Origin: Mastigamoeba balamuthi
Lineage: Eukaryota; Evosea; Mastigamoebida; Mastigamoebidae
NCBI GenBank assembly: GCA_902651635.1
Contig: CACRSC010000031.1
Span: forward strand, 264,533 to 295,515
DNA: 30,983 nt
Direction: 5' to 3'
Part shown: positions 1 to 8,765 of the stretch, in pieces
Layout of the letters: the number at the start of each line of letters is the position of its first letter
Position numbering within the stretch: the first letter of the stretch is position 1
Translations under genes and position numbers: made by a program
Notes under the pieces: generated by a model
The model's database searches: none
What the model was told of the DNA's origin: nothing
Seen by the model: the letters and a program-made list of their open reading frames with translations, nothing else

Positions 1-1
1 C

Positions 2-1996
2 CCGTGCAATCATGTGCTGACCAAGAAGAATGTGTGGAAGGCAAGAAAGCGTGGCTGGTCAAGCGTGATTGGCAGGATGTACTGGGTTGATGCCAAGCAT
101 ACGGAGACATACTTCCTGCGCACACTCCTGCTCCACGTTCCCGGGGCTGTGTCATTTGAGGAGCTTAGGACAGTTGAGAGGGAGGTGTATGTCACCTTTC
201 GAGATGCTGCAGTCGCTCGTGGCCTGGCACATGATGACGCTGCATGGGTTGAGGGAATGCGTGAGGCAGCCACCTTCAAGATGCCCATGCAGATGCGTGA
301 GCTTCTGTGCAATATAATTTGCTTCAATGCTGTCGGCAAGGCTGGTGCACTCTGGGACGAGCACTGGATATCGCTAAGTGACGATCATGCACGCCTTCTA
401 GGCATACAGTCAGTGGCACGCGTCCGTGGCGACGAGGCATATGAGTGTGCTTTGCGTGATCTCGAGAGGAAGCTGCACTCGAACGGTGTTACAATGTTGG
501 AGAAAGGGCTTCCCGAACCAGTGCCAGTCCCACAGCAGCAGCAGCAGAATGCTGCAGATGCCTGGAATGATGCTGACCAGTATTCAGCATCAGAAGCCGA
601 GTCACTAAACAGCAGGCAGCGTGAGTTCTACACACGGGCACTGCACGCTGCAAAGATGAAGGAGAGTGTGACACTGTTTGTCTCGAGTGCTGGTGGGTGT
701 GGTAAGACATTCCTCCTTAACGTGCTTCTGCATGACTGCCGTGCACAGGGTATTGGGGTTATTGCTGTGGCGTGGACTGGTGTTGCTGCTATACTTCTCA
801 AGGGAGGCTTCACGGCAAGCTCAGAGTTTTCCATCCCTCTTGACCTTGGGCCAGAGAGCAGGTGTTCGATCTCCAATGATAGTGATGTGGCTGTACGGAT
901 TCGATCAGTACAGTTAATCGTCTGGGATGAGGCGCCTGCATGTCATCGCTATGCATTCGAAGCTGTGGAGCGCACACTGCAGGACCTGTGTGGGACTCAT
1001 CAGCGGTGGGGTGGAAAGACTGTTGTGATGGGTGGTGACTTCCGCCAGATCGCACCTGTGGTAAAGCATGGGAGTCAGTTGCAGATCGTCAATGCATCCA
1101 TCAGGTCATCTCCTCTCTGGCATGGCATCGAGTGGCATACTCTGGATGAGAACGTGCGTGTTTCACGGCTGCTCCAACAAGGCCATGACCCCACTGCTCT
1201 GCGTGACTGGGCCGAGTGGCTGGTTAGGCTTGGTAATGGTGCAGGGCCACACGATGTGCATATCGATGATGACATGCGTCTGAACAGTCTGGACGAGCTC
1301 ATTCGCTGGACATTCGGTGATCTGTCAGGCATTCACGAGCCGCGGGGATGTCTTGCAACTGAGTGTATACTCACTGGCTGGAATGAGGAAGTCGATCAGA
1401 TAAACGAACTCTGCATGGGCATCTTTCCTGGCAAGGAGTACGAGTTTCTAAGCGAGGACAACAGTGTGGATGACCGCACTGCTCAGATTGGTGTTGAGGT
1501 GCTTAACTCGCAGGCACCAGCCAGCCTGCCCCCACACAGGCTGGTGCTGAAACTCAACATGCCAATCATTGTTCTTCGCAATATGACACGTGCATCACAT
1601 GTGCGAAACGGCACACGCCTGATCGTGGTCGAGATTACAAAGAACCTGCTGCGAGCACGGCACGTGGATGCATCAGGCAACCTCGGGGAGAATGTGTTCA
1701 TACCACGCATAATGATGACGACGAGCAGTGATGACTTTGATGTTGTCTTTGAGAGATGGCAGTTCCCTGTTCGCCTGGCATGGGCGATGACATCGAATAA
1801 GGCACAGGGACAGACAATGTCCCGTGTTGGTGTCTTCCTGCCACGACCCCTGTTCACTCATGGTCAGCTCTATGTATGTGCATCAAGAGTTGGCAAGAGG
1901 GAAGCCATACGGTTCGTCCTTGGACAAAATGGGAGAGCATGTACCACTAAAAACATTGTATTTGAGGAGTTGCTCGGCCCTCCCTCTCTTTCTTAA
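2..1996 (+). CDS. Helitron helicase (C-terminal part of RepHel), 5'-partial
   Basis: This is a superfamily 1B Pif1-like 5'-to-3' DNA helicase of the Helitron type, which unwinds the transposon strand during rolling-circle transposition. The frame is open to the window edge and has no convincing start; the first in-frame GTG is at 14. About the first 120 residues carry the Helitron-specific region before the helicase (IGRMYWVD, YFLRTLLLHVPGAVSFEELR). Walker A is AGGCGKT at about 688-709, Walker B is VWDEAP near 920, motif III is GGDFRQ near 1033, and the C-terminal motifs are SNKAQGQT (about 1795) and LYVCASRVGK (about 1868). The HUH endonuclease domain must lie upstream. The short polyglutamine stretch near 535-548 comes from a CAG run. 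A cellular PIF1 is less likely because of the Helitron pre-domain and the terminal hairpin downstream. Confidence 0.88.
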   Translation, partial: PCNHVLTKKNVWKARKRGWSSVIGRMYWVDAKHTETYFLRTLLLHVPGAVSFEELRTVEREVYVTFRDAAVARGLAHDDAAWVEGMREAATFKMPMQMRELLCNIICFNAVGKAGALWDEHWISLSDDHARLLGIQSVARVRGDEAYECALRDLERKLHSNGVTMLEKGLPEPVPVPQQQQQNAADAWNDADQYSASEAESLNSRQREFYTRALHAAKMKESVTLFVSSAGGCGKTFLLNVLLHDCRAQGIGVIAVAWTGVAAILLKGGFTASSEFSIPLDLGPESRCSISNDSDVAVRIRSVQLIVWDEAPACHRYAFEAVERTLQDLCGTHQRWGGKTVVMGGDFRQIAPVVKHGSQLQIVNASIRSSPLWHGIEWHTLDENVRVSRLLQQGHDPTALRDWAEWLVRLGNGAGPHDVHIDDDMRLNSLDELIRWTFGDLSGIHEPRGCLATECILTGWNEEVDQINELCMGIFPGKEYEFLSEDNSVDDRTAQIGVEVLNSQAPASLPPHRLVLKLNMPIIVLRNMTRASHVRNGTRLIVVEITKNLLRARHVDASGNLGENVFIPRIMMTTSSDDFDVVFERWQFPVRLAWAMTSNKAQGQTMSRVGVFLPRPLFTHGQLYVCASRVGKREAIRFVLGQNGRACTTKNIVFEELLGPPSLS

Positions 1997-2152
1997 TAAG
2001 ATTCTATTATTCTCTTTTTGGGTGTGGTTTTTGTGTGATTGCATGTGGGGGGAGATGGAAATGCAGAGGGTATGTGGCATGGGCGTACGACGTAGAACCC
2101 CCTCCCCTGTGTACAACGGTCTTTTTCGTGGGGTTCTGACAATTGGCATGCT

Positions 2153-2158
2153 TATAAG
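2153..2158 (+). promoter_or_regulatory. TATA-like box before the second Helitron gene
   Basis: TATAAG lies 51 bp upstream of the ATG at 2209, in the 212-bp spacer after the helicase stop. It suggests that the second gene has its own promoter. No GATATT element of the host type is seen here. Confidence 0.35.
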
Positions 2159-2208
2159 CAGGGGGGCCCGTGTTCTTCTCTCACTTCTTTGTAACAAAAT
2201 AGTCAGTT

Positions 2209-3177
2209 ATGAGCGATTTCGGGGAGGAGAGCACCATTGCGGAGCACATCAAGTGTGGTATGGCGATGAGGAAGGACGTCGAGGTCGCTCACAGTGTGCC
2301 AAAGCTGAAGAGGAGCCGTGTGAACGCCCGCATCCGCATGGGGCTGCCGTTCGATACATTCATCCACAAGCATACGTCCCACACCTTCCTGTGTGCCATC
2401 TGTGCCCCGCAGAATGCGGGAAGGTATCAGTTCGTAGAGCTGCACGGTGACATCGCACAGGTGGGTGAGATGCGCACAGGCAGGCTCTATGATGTAAAGG
2501 TCAATGAGTATGACAATGGCACGTTGCTGCTCCTCGCCAGACCTGAGCTCATACACGAGGACCATATGCTCACTGCCACCGAGCTCGACGAATTCCTTGC
2601 AAGCGAAAGCATCACAAAGCAGATCACCAAGATGATGAAGGAGCACCTAGTGACGGGCACCCGTGCCACGTCGTTTATTGCTGACGAGCTGAGCAGGGCA
2701 GCAAATGAGTGGAGGAACCACCCCTCTGCTGGAAGTGTGTACTACACTGGATTTGCAAATGTGATCTCGATCGACGGGCTCAGCCACCCGGTCAATGCCG
2801 AGTCCGACCTCATCACGATGACAGTCGCCATCTCTGACCTGCTCCTGCCTGCTGGTGACGGCGTGCCACCAGTTGCGATGGTTCGCGGCACAGTCTGGAA
2901 AGGCCGTGCTGTGTCACAGTTCGGCACAGCGGATGTGGCAAGCCTGCGCTCGATGCGCGACGCCAAGCAGTTTGACGGCTGCCACATAACGTTCCTCGAT
3001 AGGGGAACATGGGCAGGCAGTTGTGAGATCGAGATCACGTTCTTGGCAATGAAGAACGTGCCCGGTCCCACCACTGCCACGTCAGTGGCGCCCGCAGCAC
3101 CTGCGGGGCCTGCTGTACCTGCGTCGCCTGTGGCGCCTGCCGTATCTGGATCGCCCGATGCTGTGCTGGAAAAGTGA
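2209..3177 (+). CDS. second Helitron protein of unknown function (322 aa)
   Basis: I do not recognise this protein. It is intronless, starts at ATG 2209 (MSDFGEES) and ends at 3177. Residues 1-60 are basic (KLKRSRVNARIRM). The middle holds alternating hydrophobic strands around turns, for example VGEMRTGRLYDVKVNEYDNG (about residues 84-103), and a second strand-rich block near residues 220-285. The last 35 residues are low-complexity Pro/Ala/Val. It sits inside the Helitron, 212 bp after the helicase and in the same orientation, so it is probably element-encoded rather than captured host sequence; its base composition matches the helicase. Known: some Helitrons carry an RPA-like single-strand-binding protein as a second gene. 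The strand-rich pattern would allow OB folds, but I see no RPA signature, so this is only a hypothesis. Confidence 0.72.
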   Translation: MSDFGEESTIAEHIKCGMAMRKDVEVAHSVPKLKRSRVNARIRMGLPFDTFIHKHTSHTFLCAICAPQNAGRYQFVELHGDIAQVGEMRTGRLYDVKVNEYDNGTLLLLARPELIHEDHMLTATELDEFLASESITKQITKMMKEHLVTGTRATSFIADELSRAANEWRNHPSAGSVYYTGFANVISIDGLSHPVNAESDLITMTVAISDLLLPAGDGVPPVAMVRGTVWKGRAVSQFGTADVASLRSMRDAKQFDGCHITFLDRGTWAGSCEIEITFLAMKNVPGPTTATSVAPAAPAGPAVPASPVAPAVSGSPDAVLEK

Positions 3178-3204
3178 GTGGGGATGAGGGAGAAAAAGAA
3201 CGTA

Positions 3205-3232
3205 CCCCCCTCCCCCCCTCCCCCCTCCCCCC
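3205..3232 (+). repeat. C-rich tract (G-runs on the minus strand)
   Basis: Four consecutive runs of six or seven C separated by single T lie just after the second Helitron gene. The minus strand therefore carries four G6-7 runs, enough for a G-quadruplex. It lies in the noncoding tail of the element, about 315 bp before the terminal palindrome. Confidence 0.8.
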
Positions 3233-3547
3233 TTAGAAGGGGGAAGGTGCAATGTGCACACACACAACTGCCCACCACCTGAACACACAACAAAAAAGGG
3301 CATTTGGGGCACACCCTGCCCCCACAGCAGAGACAGGTAAACAAACGTACTGAGCTACACTTATTTGAGGCAGAAGCTGGGGCAGAAGCATGCGGACCGA
3401 ATATGAGTGCTTGCACCACTGGCCCTGGTCTGACTGCACAGTGAAAGGAGTCCCTGGGAGAGATGCTGTACTGCAAGAATCTTCGGGACCTATTTTGGGC
3501 TCCCCATGATGTGTGCATAGAACCCCGGGAAAGCTCTGTTTCTAGGC

Positions 3548-3587
3548 GACGCGCGCTGCAGCGCGCGTCCGTGATGGCTCTATCTAG
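3548..3587 (+). other. Helitron 3' terminus: palindrome plus CTAG end
   Basis: Positions 3548-3569 are a perfect 22-bp inverted repeat with 11-bp arms (left arm GACGCGCGCTG, no loop). CTAG follows at 3584-3587 after 14 nt, and the next base is T. This matches the Helitron 3' hairpin and CTRR terminus, which act as the transposition terminator. Confidence 0.85.
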
Positions 3588-3748
3588 TAAATAAAGCATG
3601 CTCTTCATACATCACTTGAACGTTTGTACTCATTCGTGAATACCTTTCTTACTGCGGGGATCTACACAGGGATTCTTGATCATTCTGCGTTGAATTCTGG
3701 ATCCCGTGGCGGCAGATATCATGTTCGGAATATCTTTGAATCTTTGAC

Positions 3749-3759
3749 AGATATTTTGG
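3749..3759 (+). promoter_or_regulatory. GATATT element before the REXO1-like gene
   Basis: AGATATTTTGG lies about 27 bp upstream of the ATG at 3786. A reverse-type copy (GGAATATC) is at about 3727-3734. Similar elements precede several other genes of the window. Confidence 0.4.
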
Positions 3760-3785
3760 TCGCGTGTGTCCTGTCCATCCGCCGC

Positions 3786-4542
3786 ATGTTCCCGTCGTCT
3801 CTGTTCGCGGCCATTGCGTGCCCGGACGGAGACTCGTGCACTCGGGGGCGCACCTGCCTCTTTGCCCACTCGAGGCGCGACCCGCCTCCGCCAGCCCCCG
3901 CGGCACCCCGCGTCTCTCGTCCCCCCGACGCCCTCGTCTTCTACGCCATCGGCGGCGTGAGTTCCCCCCCCACTCGCCCCCCGCGTCCCTCCGGCTCACC
4001 CTCCACTCTTCCGTGCGCCCAGGACGGCGAGACCCCCGTGGACATCAGCGCCATCGCCGACCTTGTCGCCCAGGAGCGCCAGGAGGCCGAGGAGCGCAGG
4101 CCCAAGGTCCCCAGTTGCCGCCCAGCCTGAGGGGCGGGGGTCGACCTATCGACTGGCTGACCACCCACTGCCCACCCCCCCTTCAGACGCGGGTGGAGAA
4201 GATCGAGGCGCCGGCCAAGAGGGCGGCGGCAGAGGCGAGCAGGGCGCAGGGCAGGCCCGTGATACCCATCCTGGCCTTCTCCAACGTCGCGCAGTCGATG
4301 CGGCAGAGCTACGTGGACCTCGTGTTCGACGCGCTGCTCGCCCGGGGCGTGGCCAGGGCCCAGGCCATCGACCAGGCGCTCGAGATAGTTGCGGCACTAC
4401 GCCCCCCAGAGGCACTCACCCCGGTCGTCTCACCGCACGGCGTGGGCCCTGGCAGGAGCTCAAGGTGCACACGGACTGCGGCACGAGGGAGGCGTACAGG
4501 AGCGGGATGGCAGCAGCGCTGCTGCGAGTAAAGAAGGGCTGA
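3786..4542 (+). CDS. CCCH zinc-finger protein with REXO1/EloA-BP1-type domain, no exonuclease
   Basis: Four exons: 3786-3956, 4023-4106, 4187-4387, 4456-4542; donors gtgagt, gtcccc and gttgcg, all phase 0; 180 aa. An N-terminal CCCH finger (C12, C18, C24, H28 in CPDGDSCTRGRTCLFAH) resembles the start of RNA exonuclease 1 homologues. The spliced C-terminal half (residues ~86-180; SMRQSYVDLVFDALLARG, QALEI, REAYRSGMAAALLRVKKG) resembles the Elongin-A-binding domain of REXO1, where a helical block is followed by a tyrosine-containing segment and a closing helix. The DEDDh exonuclease domain that follows in animal REXO1 is absent: a stop comes straight after the helix. It may be an adaptor only. 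The third intron has a weak donor, so that junction is the least certain. It converges with the Brf1-like gene, with 145 bp between stops. Confidence 0.68.
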
Positions 4543-4687
4543 GAGCGGTGCTAGAAAACGCGTAAAGGGGGGTATTTATCCGCTTCATAGGGCGGCTGTG
4601 GGAGGTGGAGGTGGAGGGGGGCCCAGCGAGGCCTGGGAGAGGAGACGCGAGGGGAGGCAGAGATAAATATGGCGGAGGGCTCGCATG

Positions 4688-7338
4688 CTAGTACTCGTCG
4701 GACCCGCTGTACTGGTAGTCGTCGTCGAAGTCCTCTGTGCCGCGGCGACGGCGCTTGCGCTGGTGCACCGCCCCGTCGTCGTCGTCAAAGGCGCTGCCGA
4801 ACGCAGGCGCCTCTTCCTCCTCCTGGTTCTCCTCGTCCTCGTCCTCGTCGTCCTGCCGCAGGAAGCGCCGCAGGAGAGAGGGCTCTGCGTCCTCTGCTCT
4901 GCGCTTTCTCTTGGTCGTGCGCTGCTCCTCTCCCGTCTGCTCGCCCTCAGGGCGCTCCTCTCCCATGTGCTCCTCCTTGAAGCGCTCGATCTCGCGCTGC
5001 GCGGACTCGAGGCTCATGGGCTGCTCCTGCTCCTCCACTACCGGCGGGGGCACCACGACGTCCTTGTCAGCCCCCTCCTCCGTGGCCACTGCCCCCTCGG
5101 CCTTGGCGGCGATGGATTGCGGGTTGGTGATCGATACCCAGGCCTCCAGCTCCTTGATGCCCTGGGACATGTCGCCGATCTCCTTGATCTCGGCCACCTT
5201 GTCCCTGTCGATGCGTGACCTCGGGACTGGCTTGACGGCCTTGCCTCTTGTCCGGGATGATCTGCCCTCATCCTTCCTGTGCTGCTTTTCGTCCGACAGA
5301 ATGTAGCTGTTCATGACATCCCTGACTCTCCACGCCTTTTGCACGCGCACGTACTCTGCCTCCGGCCGCGTGTACTGTTCGAGCTCCTCGTCGTACCCCA
5401 CCAGGATGGGCTCTGTTTCAGGAGCTGCTGGCGAGACGGCGGGCTTGTCGTCGTCCTCCTTCTCGACCTTCTCGACCTTCTCTGGGACAAGTCGCTGCAT
5501 CCTCTTGGCGTCCATCCCGCTCTTGACGCGCAGTCGTGGCGACACTCCCTGCTGCTCCTGCTGCTGCGCGGGAGGGGTGTGGGGCGCGTCCTCTGCCTGG
5601 GGCTCCTCTTGCTCCTCCTTGATAGCGTCCTGGAGCATCTTCGACTGCAGCGAGCCGACCTTGGGCAGTCCGGCGAGGATCGAGTCGTACTTCTGCGTGG
5701 CGATGATGTCGTCGGGGATGCCGGCGAGCATGAGCTTCCAGATCGTCAGGTCCTCGTCGTCGAGGTCCGTGTCCCCGATGTCGTCCTGGCGCAGCAGCAG
5801 CGCCATCTTCTCCCTGAGGTCCTGTATCTTCTTCATCCTGCGCTCCTTCAGCAGCCTCGCCCGCTGGTACGCGGGCGTCTCCTGCTCTGTCGTCGCCTTC
5901 GAGAGTGCCTCCACGGCGTGTTTCACCAGCGGGGCCGACTCGAGGCCACCGTGGTCGTTGAGGTCGTTGAGCCTCATCAGAGCCTCTGCCCGCTGTTGTG
6001 CGTTGGGGGATGAGACTATGGAAGGTTCGCAGGGGACCACTCATGAGAGGGGGTGGCTACCTTGAGGATGGCCTCGGCGTACTCGAGGACGTTGGCCCGG
6101 GTGATCTTGATAATGCCCCACTCCATCGCGTGCGAGGCCTTGATGAGGCCGTCCTGGATGGCGACGAGCCTCGCGTGCAGCGACTTCTCGGAGATCTCGA
6201 TGTAGGGCTTGATGAACTCGATCGTCCTGTCGCGCGACTGCCGCCTGTGTATCTGCAGCGCCGTCACGAGGCACGCGGTGATGAGGATCATGGGCCGCTT
6301 GCCCGCGTCCTGCGCCCCGACCAGCGGCAGCACGATCCTGTGCAGCAGCATCGTCGTCGCGAGCATGTGGGTCTGCTCCTCGACCGGCGAGTGCTCCAGC
6401 ACGCGCCTCACTGCCCGCTCGGCCATCCTGGCCGCCGGCACAGAGAGCGAGAACTGCTCCTTGAACTGCGGGAACTTGCTCGCGATGACGTCGGCCACGT
6501 GCTTGACCCTGAACGGCGTGGCCTTCTCCCCCCTGTCGTTGACAGCCTCCTGCGCAGGTCCCGGGTTCGATTCCCCGTGAGTCAATTGAATTGTCCCCGA
6601 TGGGCTTTGGGACGCACAGCAATGTCGCCGATGTTGACGCCGAGCTTCTTCTGGCGGCACATGAGGTAGACGATCGACCCGACGACGATCTCGCCGCGGC
6701 CGCGGAACAGGTCGATCTCGGCGGCCCTCCTGACGTAGCCCTCGAGCTCGCGGGCGAAGTTGTCGCGCAGGTCCAGCGCCATGCACACCTCCTGCGACTT
6801 CCTCTTCATCTTCTCCTGTTGTTGTTGCGCGCTGCCGTCAGCCGCAGGGCCGACCTTACGGCCGCACGCACGAAGGACCCGAACCCGTGGCCGAGGTTGC
6901 CGCGCTCGCTGACGACGCTCTTGCCGGTGGGCTGGCCCTCTGCGGGACGCGGGGGAAGGGTTGGGAGCCCACAGGTTGCGTTTAGAGTTGGGGACCCATA
7001 ACGCGGCTGCGCTGTGCGCGGGCGCCGCCGAGGCCGGGGGGCGCACCGACACGCTTCTCCTCGAAGCGCAGGTCGTTGTGGTGGGGGTCCACCTCGCCGC
7101 ACAGCGTGCAGGCGCCGCTGTCGGGGTCGAAAGTGTGCGCGCACTTGTCGGGCGGCTGCTGCGGCGGCTGCGGTGGCTGCACTGCTGCCGCCGCTGCTGC
7201 GGGGGCGACGACGGCCCTGGGGCACAGCGCCGGGGGCAGGATGCGCGCGGGGTGCCGCGACTGCGAGGAGCAGATGCGCGGGATGCAGGGCGCGGCCGGG
7301 ACGGCCACGGAGGACGACGACGGGCTGGCGGACGCCAT
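4688..7338 (-). CDS. BRF1: TFIIIB subunit Brf1-like (TFIIB family), 783 aa
   Basis: RNA polymerase III initiation factor that bridges TBP and the polymerase at tRNA and 5S genes. Five exons on the minus strand: 7338-7047, 6939-6872, 6815-6618, 6549-6061, 5992-4688. Donors are gtgcgc, gtgcgt, gtgcgt, gtagcc. A zinc ribbon lies at residues 66-80 (CAH...CTLC). Two cyclin-like repeats follow: SQEVCMALDLRDNFARELEG to MCRQKKLGVNIGDIA (about 125-186), then a second in exon 4 (187-349). Exon 5 encodes a long charged C-terminus with DEDLTIWKLMLAGIPDDII, an SYILSDEK segment and a very acidic Asp/Glu tail ending YSGSDEY. TFIIB proper is only ~320 aa, so length and acidic tail favour Brf1. An N-terminal Pro/Ala-rich stretch of ~65 residues is unusual. 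The gene is divergent from COMMD10. Confidence 0.75.
6564..6574 (+). promoter_or_regulatory. perfect tRNA-type B box inside a Brf1 intron
   Basis: GGTTCGATTCC matches the B-box consensus GGTTCGANTCC, on the strand opposite to the gene, within the 68-nt intron 6617-6550. Around it a five-base T stem would need one mismatch. No A box, D arm or anticodon arm can be folded upstream, so it is not a tRNA. It could be a tRNA relic, a TFIIIC site or chance. Confidence 0.3.
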
Positions 7339-7588
7339 CCTTCAAGGGCCACCGACACCGGGGGCAATTTAATGGGCGAAGAAGATACGGACATCAGTTG
7401 ATGCAATTGTGATGTCACTGCAGGGGGTCTGTACGGATCAGGGGTCGCTCTGCTCCCGGTCCCCCTGCTGGCGAGAGTTCCGCCGGCGCGAGACAGAACT
7501 TTCGCTTGAATCGCTGTAGCCTGAAAGGACGCGAGAACTCGGGGATATTTTTGTGTTAGATTCATTCTGCCAGGCCCACACCCTCGCC
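7339..7588. promoter_or_regulatory. shared divergent promoter of Brf1-like and COMMD10 genes
   Basis: The 250-bp spacer contains GGATATTTTTG at 7543-7553, about 36 bp before the COMMD10 ATG at 7589. The Brf1 side has only a weak AAGATACGG at about 7383. No other gene is visible. Confidence 0.4.
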
Positions 7589-8419
7589 ATGTCGTCGTTC
7601 AACCTCACCGAAAGGTCCGCTCGCACCCGCGGCCTCTCGACGGCCTCCCCCCGCGCCTGACCCTCTGCGCAGGTTCAAGGAGGGCGTCGCCCTCATCAAC
7701 GCGGCCGACGCCGCCCAGCTGCCCGCGCTGCTCGCGCGCGTCCTCCGCGGCCTCGACGGCACCGCCGCCCCCGCGCCCTCGGCCGCCGAGCTCGAGGCGC
7801 TCTCGGCCGCGCTGGGCCTCCCCGCCCCCTCCGCCGCCGCGCTCGTCGAGTGCTGCACGTACATCGTCGAGCACGCCGCGTACTACGCGTTCGCCCCGCA
7901 GGCGCTGGCCGAGGCGCTGGCGCAGGCGGCCGTCGCGGAGGACAGGGCGGCGGCGTTCGCGGCCGCGTGGCGCGCGGGGGCCCAGGGCGTCCTCGAGCAC
8001 GTCAGGTCGCAGTCGTTCGCGCCCCTGACGCTGGACGCGGTGCACTGGCGCCTGCACTTGCAGGTGCGTCGGGGACAGAGAGGCTAGCGCGGAAGAGAGG
8101 GAGGGGCAACTGACGGGCTGGGGGAACAATTGATTCGGGGGCGCAGATGTCGCAGACGGACAGCGACAAGGTGAATGTGCCGACGTCGATATGGCAGTTC
8201 AATCTGGCCGACGACACGGTGGAGGTGAGCACGTGAGGGATGACGGTGTGGGAAGTCTGTACGCGCATAGACTAACACACACGTGTGTTGCCGGCGGGGG
8301 TTTGCGCATGGCAGGACGGAGGGTCGAAGCAGTTTGTGCTGGAGATGAACAAGGAGGAGCTCTCCAAGCTGTACATCAAGCTCGAGAAGATTCAGGATCA
8401 GTTGGACAACCTGAACTGA
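7589..8419 (+). CDS. COMMD10: COMM domain-containing protein 10
   Basis: COMMD proteins form the Commander complex with CCDC22/CCDC93 and act in endosomal recycling. Four exons: 7589-7614, 7673-8063, 8147-8224, 8315-8419; donors gtccgc, gtgcgt, gtgagc; 199 aa (human COMMD10 is 202 aa). The N-terminal half is an all-helical Ala/Leu-rich HN-type region. The COMM domain starts near residue 131 (VHWRLHLQ) and continues with VPTSIWQFNL, FVLEMNKEELSKLYIKLE and IQDQLDNLN at the C-terminus, the family's closing leucine-rich helix. The start is chosen because exon 1 (MSSFNLTER) joins in phase 2 to FKEGVALIN and lies next to a GATATT element. COMMD10 fits better than other COMMDs by total length and by the terminal KLE.IQ.QLD.L pattern. 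Confidence 0.85.
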
Positions 8420-8583
8420 GAGCTGGGAGAGAATGAAAGGCAATGCCTGTTGCTCTGCACTCGGTTGTATAACATGCTTGGTCTACCAACAAACAAATCA
8501 CAACACAGATAAACACGCATAGTCTTTCCTCAATGAATGAAGGACAAAGCGACATGGCGTTTACATCTTCAATTTCTTGTCGA

Positions 8584-8655
8584 GGGCTTGTAGCATAATG
8601 GAAATGCGTCTGACTCCGGATCAGAAGATTGCAGGTTCGAGCCCTGCCAAGCTCG
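8584..8655 (+). tRNA. tRNA-Arg, anticodon CCG
   Basis: A 72-nt cloverleaf folds completely. Acceptor GGGCTTG pairs with CAAGCTC (one G-T pair), the D stem is GCAT/ATGC, the anticodon stem is TCTGA/TCAGA with loop CTCCGGA (anticodon CCG), the variable loop is AGATT, and the T stem GCAGG/CCTGC encloses TTCGAGC. The discriminator base is G. There is no intron and CCA is not encoded. It reads CGG arginine codons, which are common in these GC-rich genes. Confidence 0.93.
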
Positions 8656-8658
8656 GAA

Positions 8659-8663
8659 TTTTT
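8659..8663 (+). terminator. RNA polymerase III terminator of tRNA-Arg
   Basis: A run of five T begins 4 nt after the discriminator base. Confidence 0.7.
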
Positions 8664-8765
8664 CGTCCGGTTTTTCTCTCTTGAATCTTGGGATTTTTTA
8701 TTCACCACTGTTGTTCCTCTGCCGTCGTCGGTGTCGCCTGTGTTGTGTCACTGTATATTGTGCAT

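Larger units (their letters stand above)
1..3587 (+). mobile_element. Helitron rolling-circle transposon, 3' portion
   Basis: Seen: an open Helitron-type helicase frame running in from the left edge, a second gene at 2209-3177, then a noncoding tail ending in a perfect 22-bp palindrome (3548-3569), a 14-nt spacer and CTAG (3584-3587) followed by T. Known of the family: Helitrons end in a short hairpin 10-15 nt before CTRR, insert between A and T, and encode a Rep-helicase protein; they make no target duplication. Inferred: the element is oriented + and its 3' boundary is 3587/3588. The 5' end and the Rep endonuclease part lie outside the window. Base composition and codon use are less GC-rich than in the host genes from 3786 onward. 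Neither visible gene shows a stop or frameshift, so the copy may be recent or active. Confidence 0.82.
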
